A stretch of 64,000 nt of DNA from Agrilutibacter niabensis (GCF_042657165.1 NZ_JBHSNJ010000012.1:1612001-1676000), one strand, 5' to 3'. Counted from the stretch's first letter, positions 16,845 through 26,084 are shown. The notes: generated by a model not told the origin, from the letters alone. Program-made: numbers and translations.

Positions 16845-17690
16845 TCAGGCCTCGAATTCCAGGTTGTCGATCAGCCGCGTCCTCCCCAGCCTCGCCGCGA
16901 CCAAGGCCACGCGCGGGCCATGCCCTGTGGCCGGCAGCCCGAGCTCGCGATCGCGTACCACCGCGTAATCGACAGCAAAGCCGGCCCCGGAGAGTCGGCT
17001 GGCCGCCTCGGATTCGACCTGTTCACGCGGCCGGCCGGCGCGAACTCCCTCTCGCATGGACTGCAGGCAGCGGTTGATCTCCGCCGCTACCGGACGCTCC
17101 TCGGCGGACAGGTACTGGTTGCGCGAGCTCATGGCCAGGCCGTCGGCTTCCCGGCGCGTATCGGCAGCGATGATCTCAACCGGGAACGCCAGGTCGCGGA
17201 CCATGTACCGGATCACGGCCAGTTGCTGGTAATCCTTGCGGCCGAACACCGCCACGTCCGGCTGTACCTGGTTGAACAGGCGCGCGACCACCGTCGCCAC
17301 GCCTTCGAAATGGCCGGGGCGGTGCGCGCCCTCCAGCGTTTCGGTCACGCCAGGCACGCCGATCCGTACGGTGGCTTCGACGCCAAACGGATACATCGTT
17401 TCCACCGAGGGCAGCCACAGCAGGTCGCAGCCGGCGGCGTCCAGCCCGGCCGTATCGGCCTCGGGCGTGCGCGGATAGCGACTGAAGTCCTCGTTGGGTC
17501 CGAACTGGGTCGGATTGACGAAGACGCTGGCCACGACGCGATCGGCATGCCGGCGCGCGAGTTCGACCAGCGAAAAATGCCCGGCGTGCAGGTTGCCCAT
17601 CGTCGGCACGAAGGCGACCTGCTGGCCAGCGCGCTTCCACCCGGTGACGCGGTCGCGCAATGCGGCCAGTTCGCTGGTGACGTCGATCAT
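16845..17690 (-). CDS. panC: Pantothenate synthetase (pantoate--beta-alanine ligase)
   Basis: 281 residues; joins pantoate to beta-alanine with ATP. The HxGH-type nucleotide motif is in PTMGNLHAGHFSL, followed by FVNPTQFGPNEDF, FGRKDYQQL and MSSRNQYLS. The start at 17690 lies 13 bases after the panB stop; an upstream in-frame start at 17759 would overlap panB and adds unrelated sequence. It is part of the panB-panC-panD pathway cluster. Confidence 0.97.
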   Translation of the reverse strand: MIDVTSELAALRDRVTGWKRAGQQVAFVPTMGNLHAGHFSLVELARRHADRVVASVFVNPTQFGPNEDFSRYPRTPEADTAGLDAAGCDLLWLPSVETMYPFGVEATVRIGVPGVTETLEGAHRPGHFEGVATVVARLFNQVQPDVAVFGRKDYQQLAVIRYMVRDLAFPVEIIAADTRREADGLAMSSRNQYLSAEERPVAAEINRCLQSMREGVRAGRPREQVESEAASRLSGAGFAVDYAVVRDRELGLPATGHGPRVALVAARLGRTRLIDNLEFEA

Positions 17691-17703
17691 GTGGCGTGCC
17701 GTG

Positions 17704-18522
<819 letters not shown>

Positions 18523-18526
18523 CGGA

Positions 18527-19021
18527 TTAGCCTAACGCTTCGATGCCGGAAGGTTCCATCGCGGCGAGCGCCGCCCGGGCGGCGCCGGTGCCCGGGATCA
18601 TCGCGTCCGGCGCGATTTCCACCAGCGGCACCAGTGCGAAGGCGCGTTCATGCAGGTGCGGATGCGGGACGTGCAGGCCGGGCTCGTCGATGACCGCATC
18701 GCCGTAAAGCAGGAGATCGAGGTCCAGGGTGCGCGGCCCCCAGCGTTCATCGGCGTGGCGTTCGCGGCCGGCGCCGTGCTCGATCCCGAGCATCGCATCG
18801 AGCAGCTCACGCGCGCCGAGCGTGGTTTCCAGCATGGCCACCGCATTGATGAAGTCGGGCTGGTCGGTCCTGCCCCAGGCACGGCTGCGATACAACCCGG
18901 ATGCACGCAGCAACCGCGTGGACGGCAGTGCATCGAGTTCCTGGAAGGCCTGGCGAAGCGTCGCCGCGGCATCACCGAGGTTGCCGCCCAGCCCCACCAG
19001 GGCAATCGTCCCGGCGCTCAC
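18527..19021 (-). CDS. folK: 6-hydroxymethyl-dihydropterin pyrophosphokinase
   Basis: 164 residues; transfers pyrophosphate from ATP to the pterin in folate synthesis. The opening ALVGLGGNLGD, the FINAVAMLET segment, and the signature RWGPRTLDLDLLLYGD with the metal-binding aspartates are present, then HPHLHERAFALVPL. The start is a GTG at 19021 that overlaps the pcnB stop (GTGA), giving the usual HPPK length. The open frame continues upstream inside pcnB but has no family similarity there. Confidence 0.95.
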   Translation of the reverse strand: MSAGTIALVGLGGNLGDAAATLRQAFQELDALPSTRLLRASGLYRSRAWGRTDQPDFINAVAMLETTLGARELLDAMLGIEHGAGRERHADERWGPRTLDLDLLLYGDAVIDEPGLHVPHPHLHERAFALVPLVEIAPDAMIPGTGAARAALAAMEPSGIEALG

Positions 19022-20343
19022 TCGCCGGACGCCGCGGGCCCGCCGCGACGGCGGCGGCGACGGCGGCGCGGTGCGCCATTGGAATCGTCCGAGGGCTGCG
19101 CATCGAGCTGGACAGCGAGCGCATCGCCCGGCTGGTTCTGCGCCTCCCGCCAGAAGGCAACGTCGTCTGCGTGCTCGTTCGACGCGGACAGGCGCAGGCT
19201 GAGGAAGTCGAACGCCGCGCGGAAGCGCGGGTGCGAGAGCAGCCGGAACACGCGCTTGCGCTGGCGTTGCGAGAAGCGCGACTGCAGCAGCCAGATCTCC
19301 TGCATCGGCAGCGAGAAACGGCGCGGCAAGGCAATCGTGTTGAGCTGGTGCACCGTGACACGGTCGGCGGCACGGCGCTCTGCTTCCGCCGCATGCATTC
19401 CACCGCTCTGCAACTGCGCCAGCGCGCGGCAGTACGCCGGCCACAGCAGCAGAGCGAACAGGAACGCGGGCGACACGGGCTCATCGTTGGCCACGCGCGC
19501 GTCGGTACCGCGCAGGCCTGCGACCAGCATCCGCCGCAGCGCGCCGGTGCGGTTGGAGCGCAGGGCGATGGCGGATTCGGGGAACAGCACGTCGAGCAGG
19601 CCGTAGCGTTCCAACCCTTCGAAGCTGGCGACGGCGTGGCCGGTGAGGAACAGCTTCAGGCATTCCTCGAACAGGCGCGCTGGCGCGGCTTCGCCCAGCA
19701 GCGACGCAAGGCGCGGGATGGGTTCGGCGGTAGCGGCCTCGATCTGGAAATCCAGCTTCGCGGCGAGGCGGACCGCGCGCAGCATGCGTACCGGGTCCTC
19801 GCGGTAGCGCGTTTCCGGGTCGCCGATCAGGCGCATCAACCGGTGGCGCACGTCTTCGAAGCCACCGACGTAATCGCGCACCGAGAAATCCTCGATCGCG
19901 TAATACAGCGCATTGGCGGTGAAATCGCGGCGGACTGCGTCGTCCTCGATGCTGCCGAAGACGTTGTCGCGCAGGACGCGGCCGCCTTCGTGGGTCTCGC
20001 GGTCGCCGCTGCCATCGTCGGCATTGGCACGGAAGGTGGCGACTTCGATGATCTCGCGCCCGAACACGACGTGGGCGAGGCGGAAGCGGCGGCCGATCAG
20101 GCGGCAGTTGCGGAACAGCTGCTTGACCTGTTCCGGCGTGGCATCGGTGGCCACGTCGAAGTCCTTGGGATGCCCCCCTGCCAGGAGGTCACGCACCGCG
20201 CCACCGACCAGGTACGCGCCGAAGCCCGCTTCGCGCAGGCGATACAGGACACGCAGGGCGTTCGGGCTGATGTCCCGACGCGAAACGTTGTGCTCTTCGC
20301 GCGGAATGACCCGCAGCGGATGGATGGTCTGTAATTCGGACAT
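19018..20343 (-). CDS. pcnB: Poly(A) polymerase I
   Basis: 441 residues; adds A-tails that mark RNAs for decay. The nucleotidyltransferase head has AYLVGGAVRDLLAG and the PKDFDVATDATPEQV motif with the catalytic aspartates, then the RNA-binding RRFRLAHV and EDPVRMLRAVRLAAKLDF segments. The C-terminus ends with a run of eight arginines followed by GGPAASGE, a strongly basic tail of the kind found on bacterial poly(A) polymerases. The tail-coding DNA directly precedes the overlapping folK start. Confidence 0.96.
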   Translation of the reverse strand: MSELQTIHPLRVIPREEHNVSRRDISPNALRVLYRLREAGFGAYLVGGAVRDLLAGGHPKDFDVATDATPEQVKQLFRNCRLIGRRFRLAHVVFGREIIEVATFRANADDGSGDRETHEGGRVLRDNVFGSIEDDAVRRDFTANALYYAIEDFSVRDYVGGFEDVRHRLMRLIGDPETRYREDPVRMLRAVRLAAKLDFQIEAATAEPIPRLASLLGEAAPARLFEECLKLFLTGHAVASFEGLERYGLLDVLFPESAIALRSNRTGALRRMLVAGLRGTDARVANDEPVSPAFLFALLLWPAYCRALAQLQSGGMHAAEAERRAADRVTVHQLNTIALPRRFSLPMQEIWLLQSRFSQRQRKRVFRLLSHPRFRAAFDFLSLRLSASNEHADDVAFWREAQNQPGDALAVQLDAQPSDDSNGAPRRRRRRRRGGPAASGE

Positions 20344-20375
20344 CTAACGGTGCCGCAGTCCCTGTCGACGGAAAT

Positions 20376-20399
20376 CGCCATTGCCCGGTGGCAATGGCG
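20376..20399. repeat. Perfect 10-bp inverted repeat over the tRNA-Glu -35 region
   Basis: CGCCATTGCC-CGGT-GGCAATGGCG. The left arm contains most of the tRNA-Glu -35 hexamer and the right arm sits in the spacer. It lies between the divergent pcnB and tRNA-Glu. It could be an operator or an accidental palindrome; there is no T-run on either side. Confidence 0.6.
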
Positions 20400-20410
20400 C
20401 TGCGTATACT
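20381..20410 (+). promoter_or_regulatory. Promoter for tRNA-Glu
   Basis: TTGCCC (20381-20386), 18-base spacer, TATACT (20405-20410). The predicted start is near 20417, leaving about 42 bases of leader before the tRNA. Confidence 0.65.
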
Positions 20411-20458
20411 AGCAGGCCGCGTTCAGGTCGTAGTCGCCTGGCGCGTGGAGTACAACCT

Positions 20459-20534
20459 GCTCCCTTCGTCTAGAGGCCTAGGACGTGGCCCTCTCAAGGC
20501 TAAAACACGGGTTCGAATCCCGTAGGGAGCGCCA
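20459..20534 (+). tRNA. tRNA-Glu(CTC)
   Basis: 76 bases with encoded CCA. The acceptor arm is GCTCCCT / AGGGAGC with discriminator G. The anticodon loop CTCTCAA gives anticodon CTC, and the T-arm has GGTTCGAATCC. It reads GAG codons. Confidence 0.95.
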
Positions 20535-20572
20535 GATCGCAAGGCCCGAAATTGAGATAGGGCCTTGAACAC

Positions 20573-20597
20573 AAACCCGGCCGCAGCCGGGTTTTTT
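20573..20597 (+). terminator. Terminator after tRNA-Glu
   Basis: AAACCCGGC-CGCA-GCCGGGTTT followed by more T residues. Just upstream, AAGGCCC (20541-20547) and GGGCCTT (20560-20566) form a second small stem in the tRNA trailer. Confidence 0.88.
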
Positions 20598-20678
20598 GTT
20601 GCCGCACGGCTTGCATCAGCCGCGCCGCTAATCGCTACACTAGCAAACGCCTGCTCAGCCACACGGAAGCCGCCACCC

Positions 20679-21002
20679 ATGCCCTTCGTCGTCACCGAGA
20701 ACTGCATCAAGTGCAAGTACACCGACTGCGTCGAGGTGTGCCCGGTGGACTGCTTCCATGAAGGGCCGAACTTCCTGGTGATCGACCCGGATGAATGCAT
20801 CGATTGCACGCTGTGCGAGCCCGAGTGCCCGGTGAATGCGATCTATCCCGAGGACGATGTTCCTGCGGGACAGGAGGCGTTCGTCGCCCTGAACGCCGAA
20901 CTGGCGCAAGCGTGGCCGGTAATCACCACCCGCAAGGACGCCCTGGCCGATGCGAAGGAATGGGAAGGCAAGCCGGGCAAGCTCGACCTGCTCGAGCGCT
21001 GA
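20679..21002 (+). CDS. fdxA: Seven-iron ferredoxin FdxA
   Basis: 107 residues. The cysteine pattern matches Azotobacter-type ferredoxin I: C9, C17 and C50 for the 3Fe-4S cluster, and C21, C40, C43 and C46 for the 4Fe-4S cluster; C12 and C25 are extra. The C-terminal half (AELAQAWPVITTRKDAL...) is the usual tail of the family. It is a soluble electron carrier whose partner is not evident. The start at 20679 gives the conserved MPFVVTENC opening. It is followed by its own terminator. Confidence 0.95.
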   Translation: MPFVVTENCIKCKYTDCVEVCPVDCFHEGPNFLVIDPDECIDCTLCEPECPVNAIYPEDDVPAGQEAFVALNAELAQAWPVITTRKDALADAKEWEGKPGKLDLLER

Positions 21003-21038
21003 AACATCTGCAGCCCGGGGTCGCGGCTGCGCAAAGCA

Positions 21039-21063
21039 AACGGCGCCTCGCGGCGCCGTTTTC
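21039..21063. terminator. Bidirectional terminator between convergent fdxA and bamC
   Basis: AACGGCGCC-TCGC-GGCGCCGTT followed by TTCG on the plus strand, and by TTTGC on the minus strand. The stop codons of the two genes lie either side. Confidence 0.8.
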
Positions 21064-21081
21064 GTTGGGGAGAGCGACAGG

Positions 21082-21612
21082 TCAGTTGCCGCCAAGCGCC
21101 GCCTTCAACGCCGCAATCGCCTTCGTCGGCGCCTCGCCCGTTGCGGGCTGGCCACGTGGATCGACTGCGGACACGCGAGCACCAGCATCGACGGTGCTCA
21201 CGCGGACCAGGAAATTGCTTCCCTCATAACTGACGTCATAGACGCCCAGCAGTTGCGCGCGACTGGCAATGCTGAGGCCTTCGATCGTGCCCAGTGCGTC
21301 GCCGACCTTGGCGAAGACCTCGTCGCGGGACCCCGTTACGTTGAAGCCGTTGGACACGCCGGCGACCGGCGCGGCCGATGCCGTGCCGGATGCGGTAGCC
21401 GTCGCGTCCGGAATGGCCATGGCACCCTCGGTGCGCGGCAGGTCGAGATCCGGGGGAACTTCCAGCGGGCGGCTCGTGGCATCGGCGGCGTAGAGCTTGC
21501 TCTCCTTGTGGAACCAGCTGCAGCCCGATGTCGCCAGGATGGCGGCCAGCACGAGGCCGGTAGTTGCGAAGCGGCTCGCGGAGACGTTCAGGGGCATGGG
21601 ACGGCGGCGCAT
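21082..21612 (-). CDS. bamC: Short BamC-like outer-membrane assembly lipoprotein
   Basis: 176 residues. A lipoprotein signal ends at C31 (LATSGC). Directly after it comes the segment ESKLYAADATSRPLEVPPDLDLP, the BamC/NlpB signature that binds BamD. The rest contains one helix-grip-like domain (GSRDEVFAKVGDALGTIEG, VYDVSYEGSNFLVRVS). E. coli BamC is about twice as long and has two such domains, so this one has lost one. The gene lies immediately downstream of dapA, as in E. coli. The ATG at 21612 has GAGGAGA upstream; an ATG at 21597 has none. Confidence 0.8.
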   Translation of the reverse strand: MRRRPMPLNVSASRFATTGLVLAAILATSGCSWFHKESKLYAADATSRPLEVPPDLDLPRTEGAMAIPDATATASGTASAAPVAGVSNGFNVTGSRDEVFAKVGDALGTIEGLSIASRAQLLGVYDVSYEGSNFLVRVSTVDAGARVSAVDPRGQPATGEAPTKAIAALKAALGGN

Positions 21613-21640
21613 AAGGGTGTATCTCCTCGAAAATCGGAAA

Positions 21641-22540
21641 TCAGGCGGCGTTGGCACAGACGCTTTCAAGCTCGCGTACCGTGGCCGCAATGGACGCAGC
21701 CGTATTGGCATGCGCGGAAGACAACGGCAGCAGCGGCAGGCGCAGACCGCGACCGATGCCCTGCAGTTCAAGAACGGCCTTGACCGGAATCGGGTTGGAT
21801 TCGACACCAAGGAACTCGAACGCCGGCTGCAACAATGCATCGAGTTCACGCGCCTGCTCGGCCTTGCCCGCACGGGCGAAGTCGGAAAGGCGCCGCATGG
21901 CGGCCGGCAAGATGTTGGAAGCCACGGAAATCACGCCATCGGCACCAGCCAGCATCGCACGGCATGCCGTCGGGTCATCGCCGCTGAGCACGCTGAAAGC
22001 CTCGTCCTTGAACTTGAGCAGGGCATCCATGCGTTCGGCTTCGGCGCGAGCTTCCTTGATCCCGATAATGCGCTGATGGCCGCAGAGTTCGGCCACGGTT
22101 TCCGGCAACAAGTCCCCGCCCGTACGCCCGGGGACGTTGTAAAGCACGATCGGCAGGGAGTTGTCGTCGGCAATGGCGCGGTAGTGCGCGACCAGCCCGG
22201 CCTGGGTGGGACGCACGTACGGCGGGGTAACGATCAATGCGGCGTCGGCCCCGAGCACGGCGGCGCGACGTGTCTGCTCGATGGTTTTCGCAGTGTTGGA
22301 GTGGCCGGTACCGGCCAGCACCGGAATGCGTCCGGCAACGAACTCGACGGCGGTGCGCAGCAACAGGTCGAATTCGGCGTCGTATAGCGCCGCGGCTTCA
22401 CCGGTCGAACCGGCGACGACAACGGCTTGCGTGCCGGCATCGAGTTGCTGCTGCAGCAGGCGCTGCCAGGCGTCCAGGTCGAGTTCGCCGGCGACGTTGA
22501 ACGGTGTCGCCAGCGCGGTGATGCTGCCGGAAAGTCGCAA
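21641..22540 (-). CDS. dapA: 4-hydroxy-tetrahydrodipicolinate synthase
   Basis: 299 residues; condenses pyruvate with aspartate semialdehyde for lysine and diaminopimelate. Motifs: SITALATPF at the start, AGSTGEAAAL, VTPPYVRPTQAGL, the catalytic tyrosine in VLYNVPGRTG, and the Schiff-base lysine in IIGIKEA. The start is a TTG (22540); no in-frame ATG or GTG precedes the conserved opening, and an AAGG lies 8 bases upstream. It diverges from gcvR and is followed by bamC after 28 bases, matching the E. coli arrangement bamC-dapA-gcvR-bcp. Confidence 0.97.
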   Translation of the reverse strand: MRLSGSITALATPFNVAGELDLDAWQRLLQQQLDAGTQAVVVAGSTGEAAALYDAEFDLLLRTAVEFVAGRIPVLAGTGHSNTAKTIEQTRRAAVLGADAALIVTPPYVRPTQAGLVAHYRAIADDNSLPIVLYNVPGRTGGDLLPETVAELCGHQRIIGIKEARAEAERMDALLKFKDEAFSVLSGDDPTACRAMLAGADGVISVASNILPAAMRRLSDFARAGKAEQARELDALLQPAFEFLGVESNPIPVKAVLELQGIGRGLRLPLLPLSSAHANTAASIAATVRELESVCANAA

Positions 22541-22773
22541 TTCGATGGCCTTGGTTGGAGCTGCGGTGAGTGGGGGGCGGCGAGGCCCGTCGGGATCGCT
22601 CGGCGCGGATCCTTCGAAACGGCGGAACAGGCTCGCAAGATTCGCCTGAATGTTACTTGCGGCGCGAAACCGCGGGCAAGTATGCTGCCTGCGGGCCGCC
22701 AGCGATGGCAGCCATGCCCCAGCAACCGCGTTCCAGAGATCCGGGCATCTTGCCCCCAGAGCCAGGCGCCGCC

Positions 22774-23334
22774 TTGACCGATACCGCTTCCCGGCCGTCG
22801 CCGAACGAAAACCACCTCCTGATCAACGCCTATACGACGCATCCGGAGTCGCCGCTGCTGTCGGTGACGCGTCGGATCACGGACAGTGGCTGCAACCTCG
22901 TCGACGCGCGACTGTCCACGGTCGGCCGTGACGTCTCCGTCACCGCCTTGGCCGTTGGCCCCTGGGACGCCGTCGCCAAGCTCGAAGCCATGCTGACCCG
23001 GCTCGAGCGTGAAGAAGGCCTCAAGCTCAACTGGTACCGCACCGGCCCCAAGCAGGTGCAGTCGAACCTGCTGCCGTACGTGGTCGAAGTCGTAGCCGCG
23101 GACAAGCCGGGAATCCTGTTCCAGCTGGCGGACTTCTTCGATCGCCAGGGCATCACGATCGAGAGCCTGCATTGCTCGCGTTACCGCGCTATGCAGACCG
23201 GCGCGGACATGTTCTCGGCGCAGGTGACGATCGGCGTGCCCGCCAGCATGCACATTGCTGCGTTGCGCGATGACTTCCTCGAGTTCTGCGATCACCTTAA
23301 TCTCGACGCGATCATGGATCCGATGAAGTTCTGA
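22774..23334 (+). CDS. gcvR: GcvR-like ACT-domain regulator
   Basis: 186 residues with two ACT domains: about 14-90 (HLLINAYTTHPESPLLSVTRRITDSGCNLVDARLS) and about 100-180 (VVEVVAADKPGILFQLADFFDRQGITIESL). Enterobacterial GcvR holds the glycine-cleavage activator GcvA inactive; whether that partner exists here cannot be seen. The start is uncertain: TTG 22774 gives a length close to E. coli GcvR (190), while ATG codons at 22705 and 22714 would add 20-23 residues of unrelated sequence. It is divergent from dapA and followed by bcp. Confidence 0.85.
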   Translation: MTDTASRPSPNENHLLINAYTTHPESPLLSVTRRITDSGCNLVDARLSTVGRDVSVTALAVGPWDAVAKLEAMLTRLEREEGLKLNWYRTGPKQVQSNLLPYVVEVVAADKPGILFQLADFFDRQGITIESLHCSRYRAMQTGADMFSAQVTIGVPASMHIAALRDDFLEFCDHLNLDAIMDPMKF

Positions 23335-23425
23335 AAATAGTTGTGGCGCCGGACCTGTCCGGCGTGCATTCTCAGGCAAGGCAATAGCGTGCCGAGCGGC
23401 TTCGGCACTCCAAACCGAGAAACCG

Positions 23426-23911
23426 ATGCTGGACGTAGGCGACAAGATTCCCGATCTGCCCATCGCGCTTTCAAGCGGCACGAATCCCAGCGGCTCCGCC
23501 GCCCGCCTCTCCGACTACAAGGGCCACTGGCTCGTCCTCTACTTCTACCCGAAGGACAGCACGCCCGGCTGCACTACCGAGGGCCTGGACTTCAACGCGC
23601 TGCTGCCCAAGTTCAGGAAACTGGACGCCACGGTGCTGGGGGTCTCCCGGGACTCGCTCAAGTCACACCAGAATTTCTGCGCCAAGCAGGGATTCAAGTT
23701 CGACCTGGTCAGCGATACCGATGAAGCCGTCTGCAATGCCTTCGGTGTGATCAAGCCGAAGAAGCTCTATGGCCGCGAATACGTCGGCGTGGAGCGCAGC
23801 ACCTTCCTCATCGACCCGAAAGGCGTCATCGTCGAGTCATGGCGCCCGGTAAAAGTCCCCGGCCACGCCCAGGCCGTGCACGACGCACTCAAGGCTGCCG
23901 CAACGAAGTGA
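23426..23911 (+). CDS. bcp: Thioredoxin-dependent peroxiredoxin Bcp
   Basis: 161 residues; reduces hydrogen and organic peroxides. The AhpC/TSA fold has VLYFYPKDSTPGCT with the peroxidatic C49; the cysteine next to it, at position 50-54 in some relatives, is absent, so the resolving thiol may be the later one in HQNFCAKQ. Other segments are VLGVSRDS, FDLVSDTD and RSTFLIDPKG. It follows gcvR on the same strand after 91 bases, with a small hairpin (CGCCGGAC / GTCCGGCG near 23347-23364) between them. Confidence 0.93.
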   Translation: MLDVGDKIPDLPIALSSGTNPSGSAARLSDYKGHWLVLYFYPKDSTPGCTTEGLDFNALLPKFRKLDATVLGVSRDSLKSHQNFCAKQGFKFDLVSDTDEAVCNAFGVIKPKKLYGREYVGVERSTFLIDPKGVIVESWRPVKVPGHAQAVHDALKAAATK

Positions 23912-23932
23912 TCACCCCGCGTTTCAACGACT

Positions 23933-23962
23933 CCACCACCCCGCTCCGCGGGACCGTGGTGG
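23933..23962. repeat. Large imperfect hairpin in the phoH leader
   Basis: CCACCAC-CCCGC-TCC-GCGGG-ACC-GTGGTGG: a 12-bp stem interrupted by a 3-base bulge. It ends 28 bases before the phoH start. No T-run follows, so it is more likely an RNA structure than a terminator. Confidence 0.5.
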
Positions 23963-23990
23963 CCTGCCCCTGCTTGGCCTCCAGGAAAGC

Positions 23991-25391
23991 ATGATGACCC
24001 GAAGCAAGCGCATCTATGTCCTCGACACCAACGTGCTGATGCACGACCCCACCGCGCTGTTCAAGTTCGAGGAGCACGATGTCTACCTGCCGATGCAGGT
24101 GATCGAAGAGCTGGACAACGGCAAGAAGGGCACCAGTGAAGCCAGCCGCAATGCGCGCCAGGTCAGCCGCTTCCTCAACGAACTGGTGGAAAGCCACGGC
24201 ACGAAGTCGATCTCGGAAGGCATTCCCCTCACCCGCCCGCAGGGCCTGCAACTGCGCGGCGCCCAGAGCATCGGCAGGCTGCGCTTCCAGACCCGCGACT
24301 TCGACTCGGGCAAGCGCTTCGGCGCTGTCATCCCGGACAACCACATCCTCGGCGCCATCCTTGCATTGAAGGAAGCCGAGCCGGGCGTGCCGGTGGTGTT
24401 CGTCTCCAAGGACATCAACCTGCGTATCAAGGCATCGATCGCAGGCATCGACTCCGAGGACTACGAGAACGACCGTGCTCTCGACGATTTCAGCCTGCTG
24501 TACACCGGTTCGACAGCTCTGCCGGAGGACTTCTGGCAGCGCTACGGCAAGGACCTGAGGTCCTGGACCGAGAAGGGCCGCACCTTCTACGAGATCCGTC
24601 GTGGCGAAAGCGACGACTGGTACCCGAACCAGTTCCTGTACCTGCCCGGGGACGAGGAAGCCGAGATGAAGGTCGCGCACGTCGAAGGCGACCGGGTGAT
24701 CCTGCAGATCGTCGATGACTACCGCCACAACCAGCACGCTGTGTGGGGTATCACCGCGCGCAACCGCGAGCAGAATTTCGCGCTCAACGCCCTGATGGAT
24801 CCGGAGATCGACTTCGTCACCCTGCTCGGCACCGCCGGCACCGGCAAGACCCTGCTCGCGCTCGCCGCGGGCCTGGCGCAGACGATGGACCAGCAGCGCT
24901 ACCGCGAGATCATCATGACCCGCGCGACCGTGAGCGTGGGCGAGGACATCGGCTTCCTGCCCGGCACCGAGGAGGAAAAGATGACGCCCTGGATGGGGGC
25001 GCTGACCGACAACCTGGAAGTGCTCACGCACAATCCGGAAGGCGGCAGCTGGGGACGCGCGGCGACCAACGACCTGCTCGCCTCGCGCATCAAGATCCGC
25101 TCGCTCAACTTCATGCGTGGCCGGACCTTCCTGAGCCGATGGCTGATCCTGGACGAGGCGCAGAACCTCACGCCGAAGCAGATGAAGACGTTGATCACGC
25201 GTGCGGGTCCGGGCACCAAGATCGTGTGCCTGGGCAACGTCGAGCAGATCGACACCCCCTACCTCACCGAAACGACGTCCGGCCTGACCTATGCCGTAGA
25301 CCGCTTCAAGGGCTGGGCACACAGTGCGCACGTGACCCTGCGTCGCGGTGAGCGTTCGCGCCTGGCCGACTACGCATCGGAAGTGATGTAG
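23991..25391 (+). CDS. PhoH2-type protein: PIN nuclease plus PhoH ATPase
   Basis: 466 residues. The N-terminal PIN domain (about 5-140) starts with IYVLDTNVLMHDP and has further acidic residues (VFVSKDINLR), as in single-strand RNA nucleases. The C-terminal PhoH domain is a P-loop ATPase with Walker A GTAGTGKT near residue 280 and a Walker B WLILDEAQNL. PhoH2 proteins are thought to act as RNA helicase-RNases. ATG at 23991 or 23994 is possible; GGAAA lies upstream. It leads an operon with DUF1275, thiD and a hydrolase. Confidence 0.9.
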   Translation: MMTRSKRIYVLDTNVLMHDPTALFKFEEHDVYLPMQVIEELDNGKKGTSEASRNARQVSRFLNELVESHGTKSISEGIPLTRPQGLQLRGAQSIGRLRFQTRDFDSGKRFGAVIPDNHILGAILALKEAEPGVPVVFVSKDINLRIKASIAGIDSEDYENDRALDDFSLLYTGSTALPEDFWQRYGKDLRSWTEKGRTFYEIRRGESDDWYPNQFLYLPGDEEAEMKVAHVEGDRVILQIVDDYRHNQHAVWGITARNREQNFALNALMDPEIDFVTLLGTAGTGKTLLALAAGLAQTMDQQRYREIIMTRATVSVGEDIGFLPGTEEEKMTPWMGALTDNLEVLTHNPEGGSWGRAATNDLLASRIKIRSLNFMRGRTFLSRWLILDEAQNLTPKQMKTLITRAGPGTKIVCLGNVEQIDTPYLTETTSGLTYAVDRFKGWAHSAHVTLRRGERSRLADYASEVM

Positions 25392-25403
25392 GACAGGACC
25401 GCG

Positions 25404-26084
25404 ATGGGGGTTTATCTGCCACGCTGGGTATGGATCGGCGCAGGCTCGCTCGCCTGCGTCGCCGGCATGGTCAACGTGATTGGCTATCTGGGTTTTGAAC
25501 ACCAGGCGGTGACGCACCTCACCGGCACGACAAGCCTGTTCGGTGCGGCACTTGCCTCGAGGGATACCCGTGCCGCATTGCACCTGCTGGGTGTCGTGGC
25601 TGCGTTCATGGCAGGCGCGGCGCTCAGCGGCATCATCATCCAGGACGGCAACGTGCGCCTTGGACGGCGTTACGGTGTCACACTGACGATCGAGGCCATC
25701 CTGCTCGCGCTCGCCGTACCGATGCTCCGGCACCAGCAGATCAGCGGTGCCCTGATGGCGGCCATGGCCTGCGGATTGCAGAACGCCATGGCCACGACCT
25801 ACAGCGGCGCAGTCGTGCGCACTACCCATCTGAGCGGGATGTTCACCGACCTCGGCATCGGCCTGGGCCATGCGCTGCGCGGGCTCCCGCTGCAGAAGCG
25901 ACGCCTGTTGCTGTGCGGCCTGATCATCGCGTGCTTCCTTGCGGGGGGTATCGCCGGTGCAATGCTGTTTGCGCGTATCGGCTACAACGCCCTGTTCGTT
26001 CCGGCAGCGCTGACCGGAGCGGTGGGCATCGGTTACGTCATCTATCGCCAATGGCAGTCCATCCAGGGAGAACGGCCGGCGTGA
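25404..26084 (+). CDS. DUF1275 (YoaK-like) membrane protein
   Basis: 226 residues with about six hydrophobic segments: near 10-30, 60-82, 95-113, 116-135, 165-185 and 195-215. It has the DUF1275 features GMVNVIGYLGF, TGTTSLFG and ALACGLQNAMAT with TYSGAVVRTTHLSG. Family members are inner-membrane proteins of unknown transport function. It starts 12 bases after phoH; its stop overlaps the thiD start by one base (TGATG). Confidence 0.88.
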   Translation: MGVYLPRWVWIGAGSLACVAGMVNVIGYLGFEHQAVTHLTGTTSLFGAALASRDTRAALHLLGVVAAFMAGAALSGIIIQDGNVRLGRRYGVTLTIEAILLALAVPMLRHQQISGALMAAMACGLQNAMATTYSGAVVRTTHLSGMFTDLGIGLGHALRGLPLQKRRLLLCGLIIACFLAGGIAGAMLFARIGYNALFVPAALTGAVGIGYVIYRQWQSIQGERPA

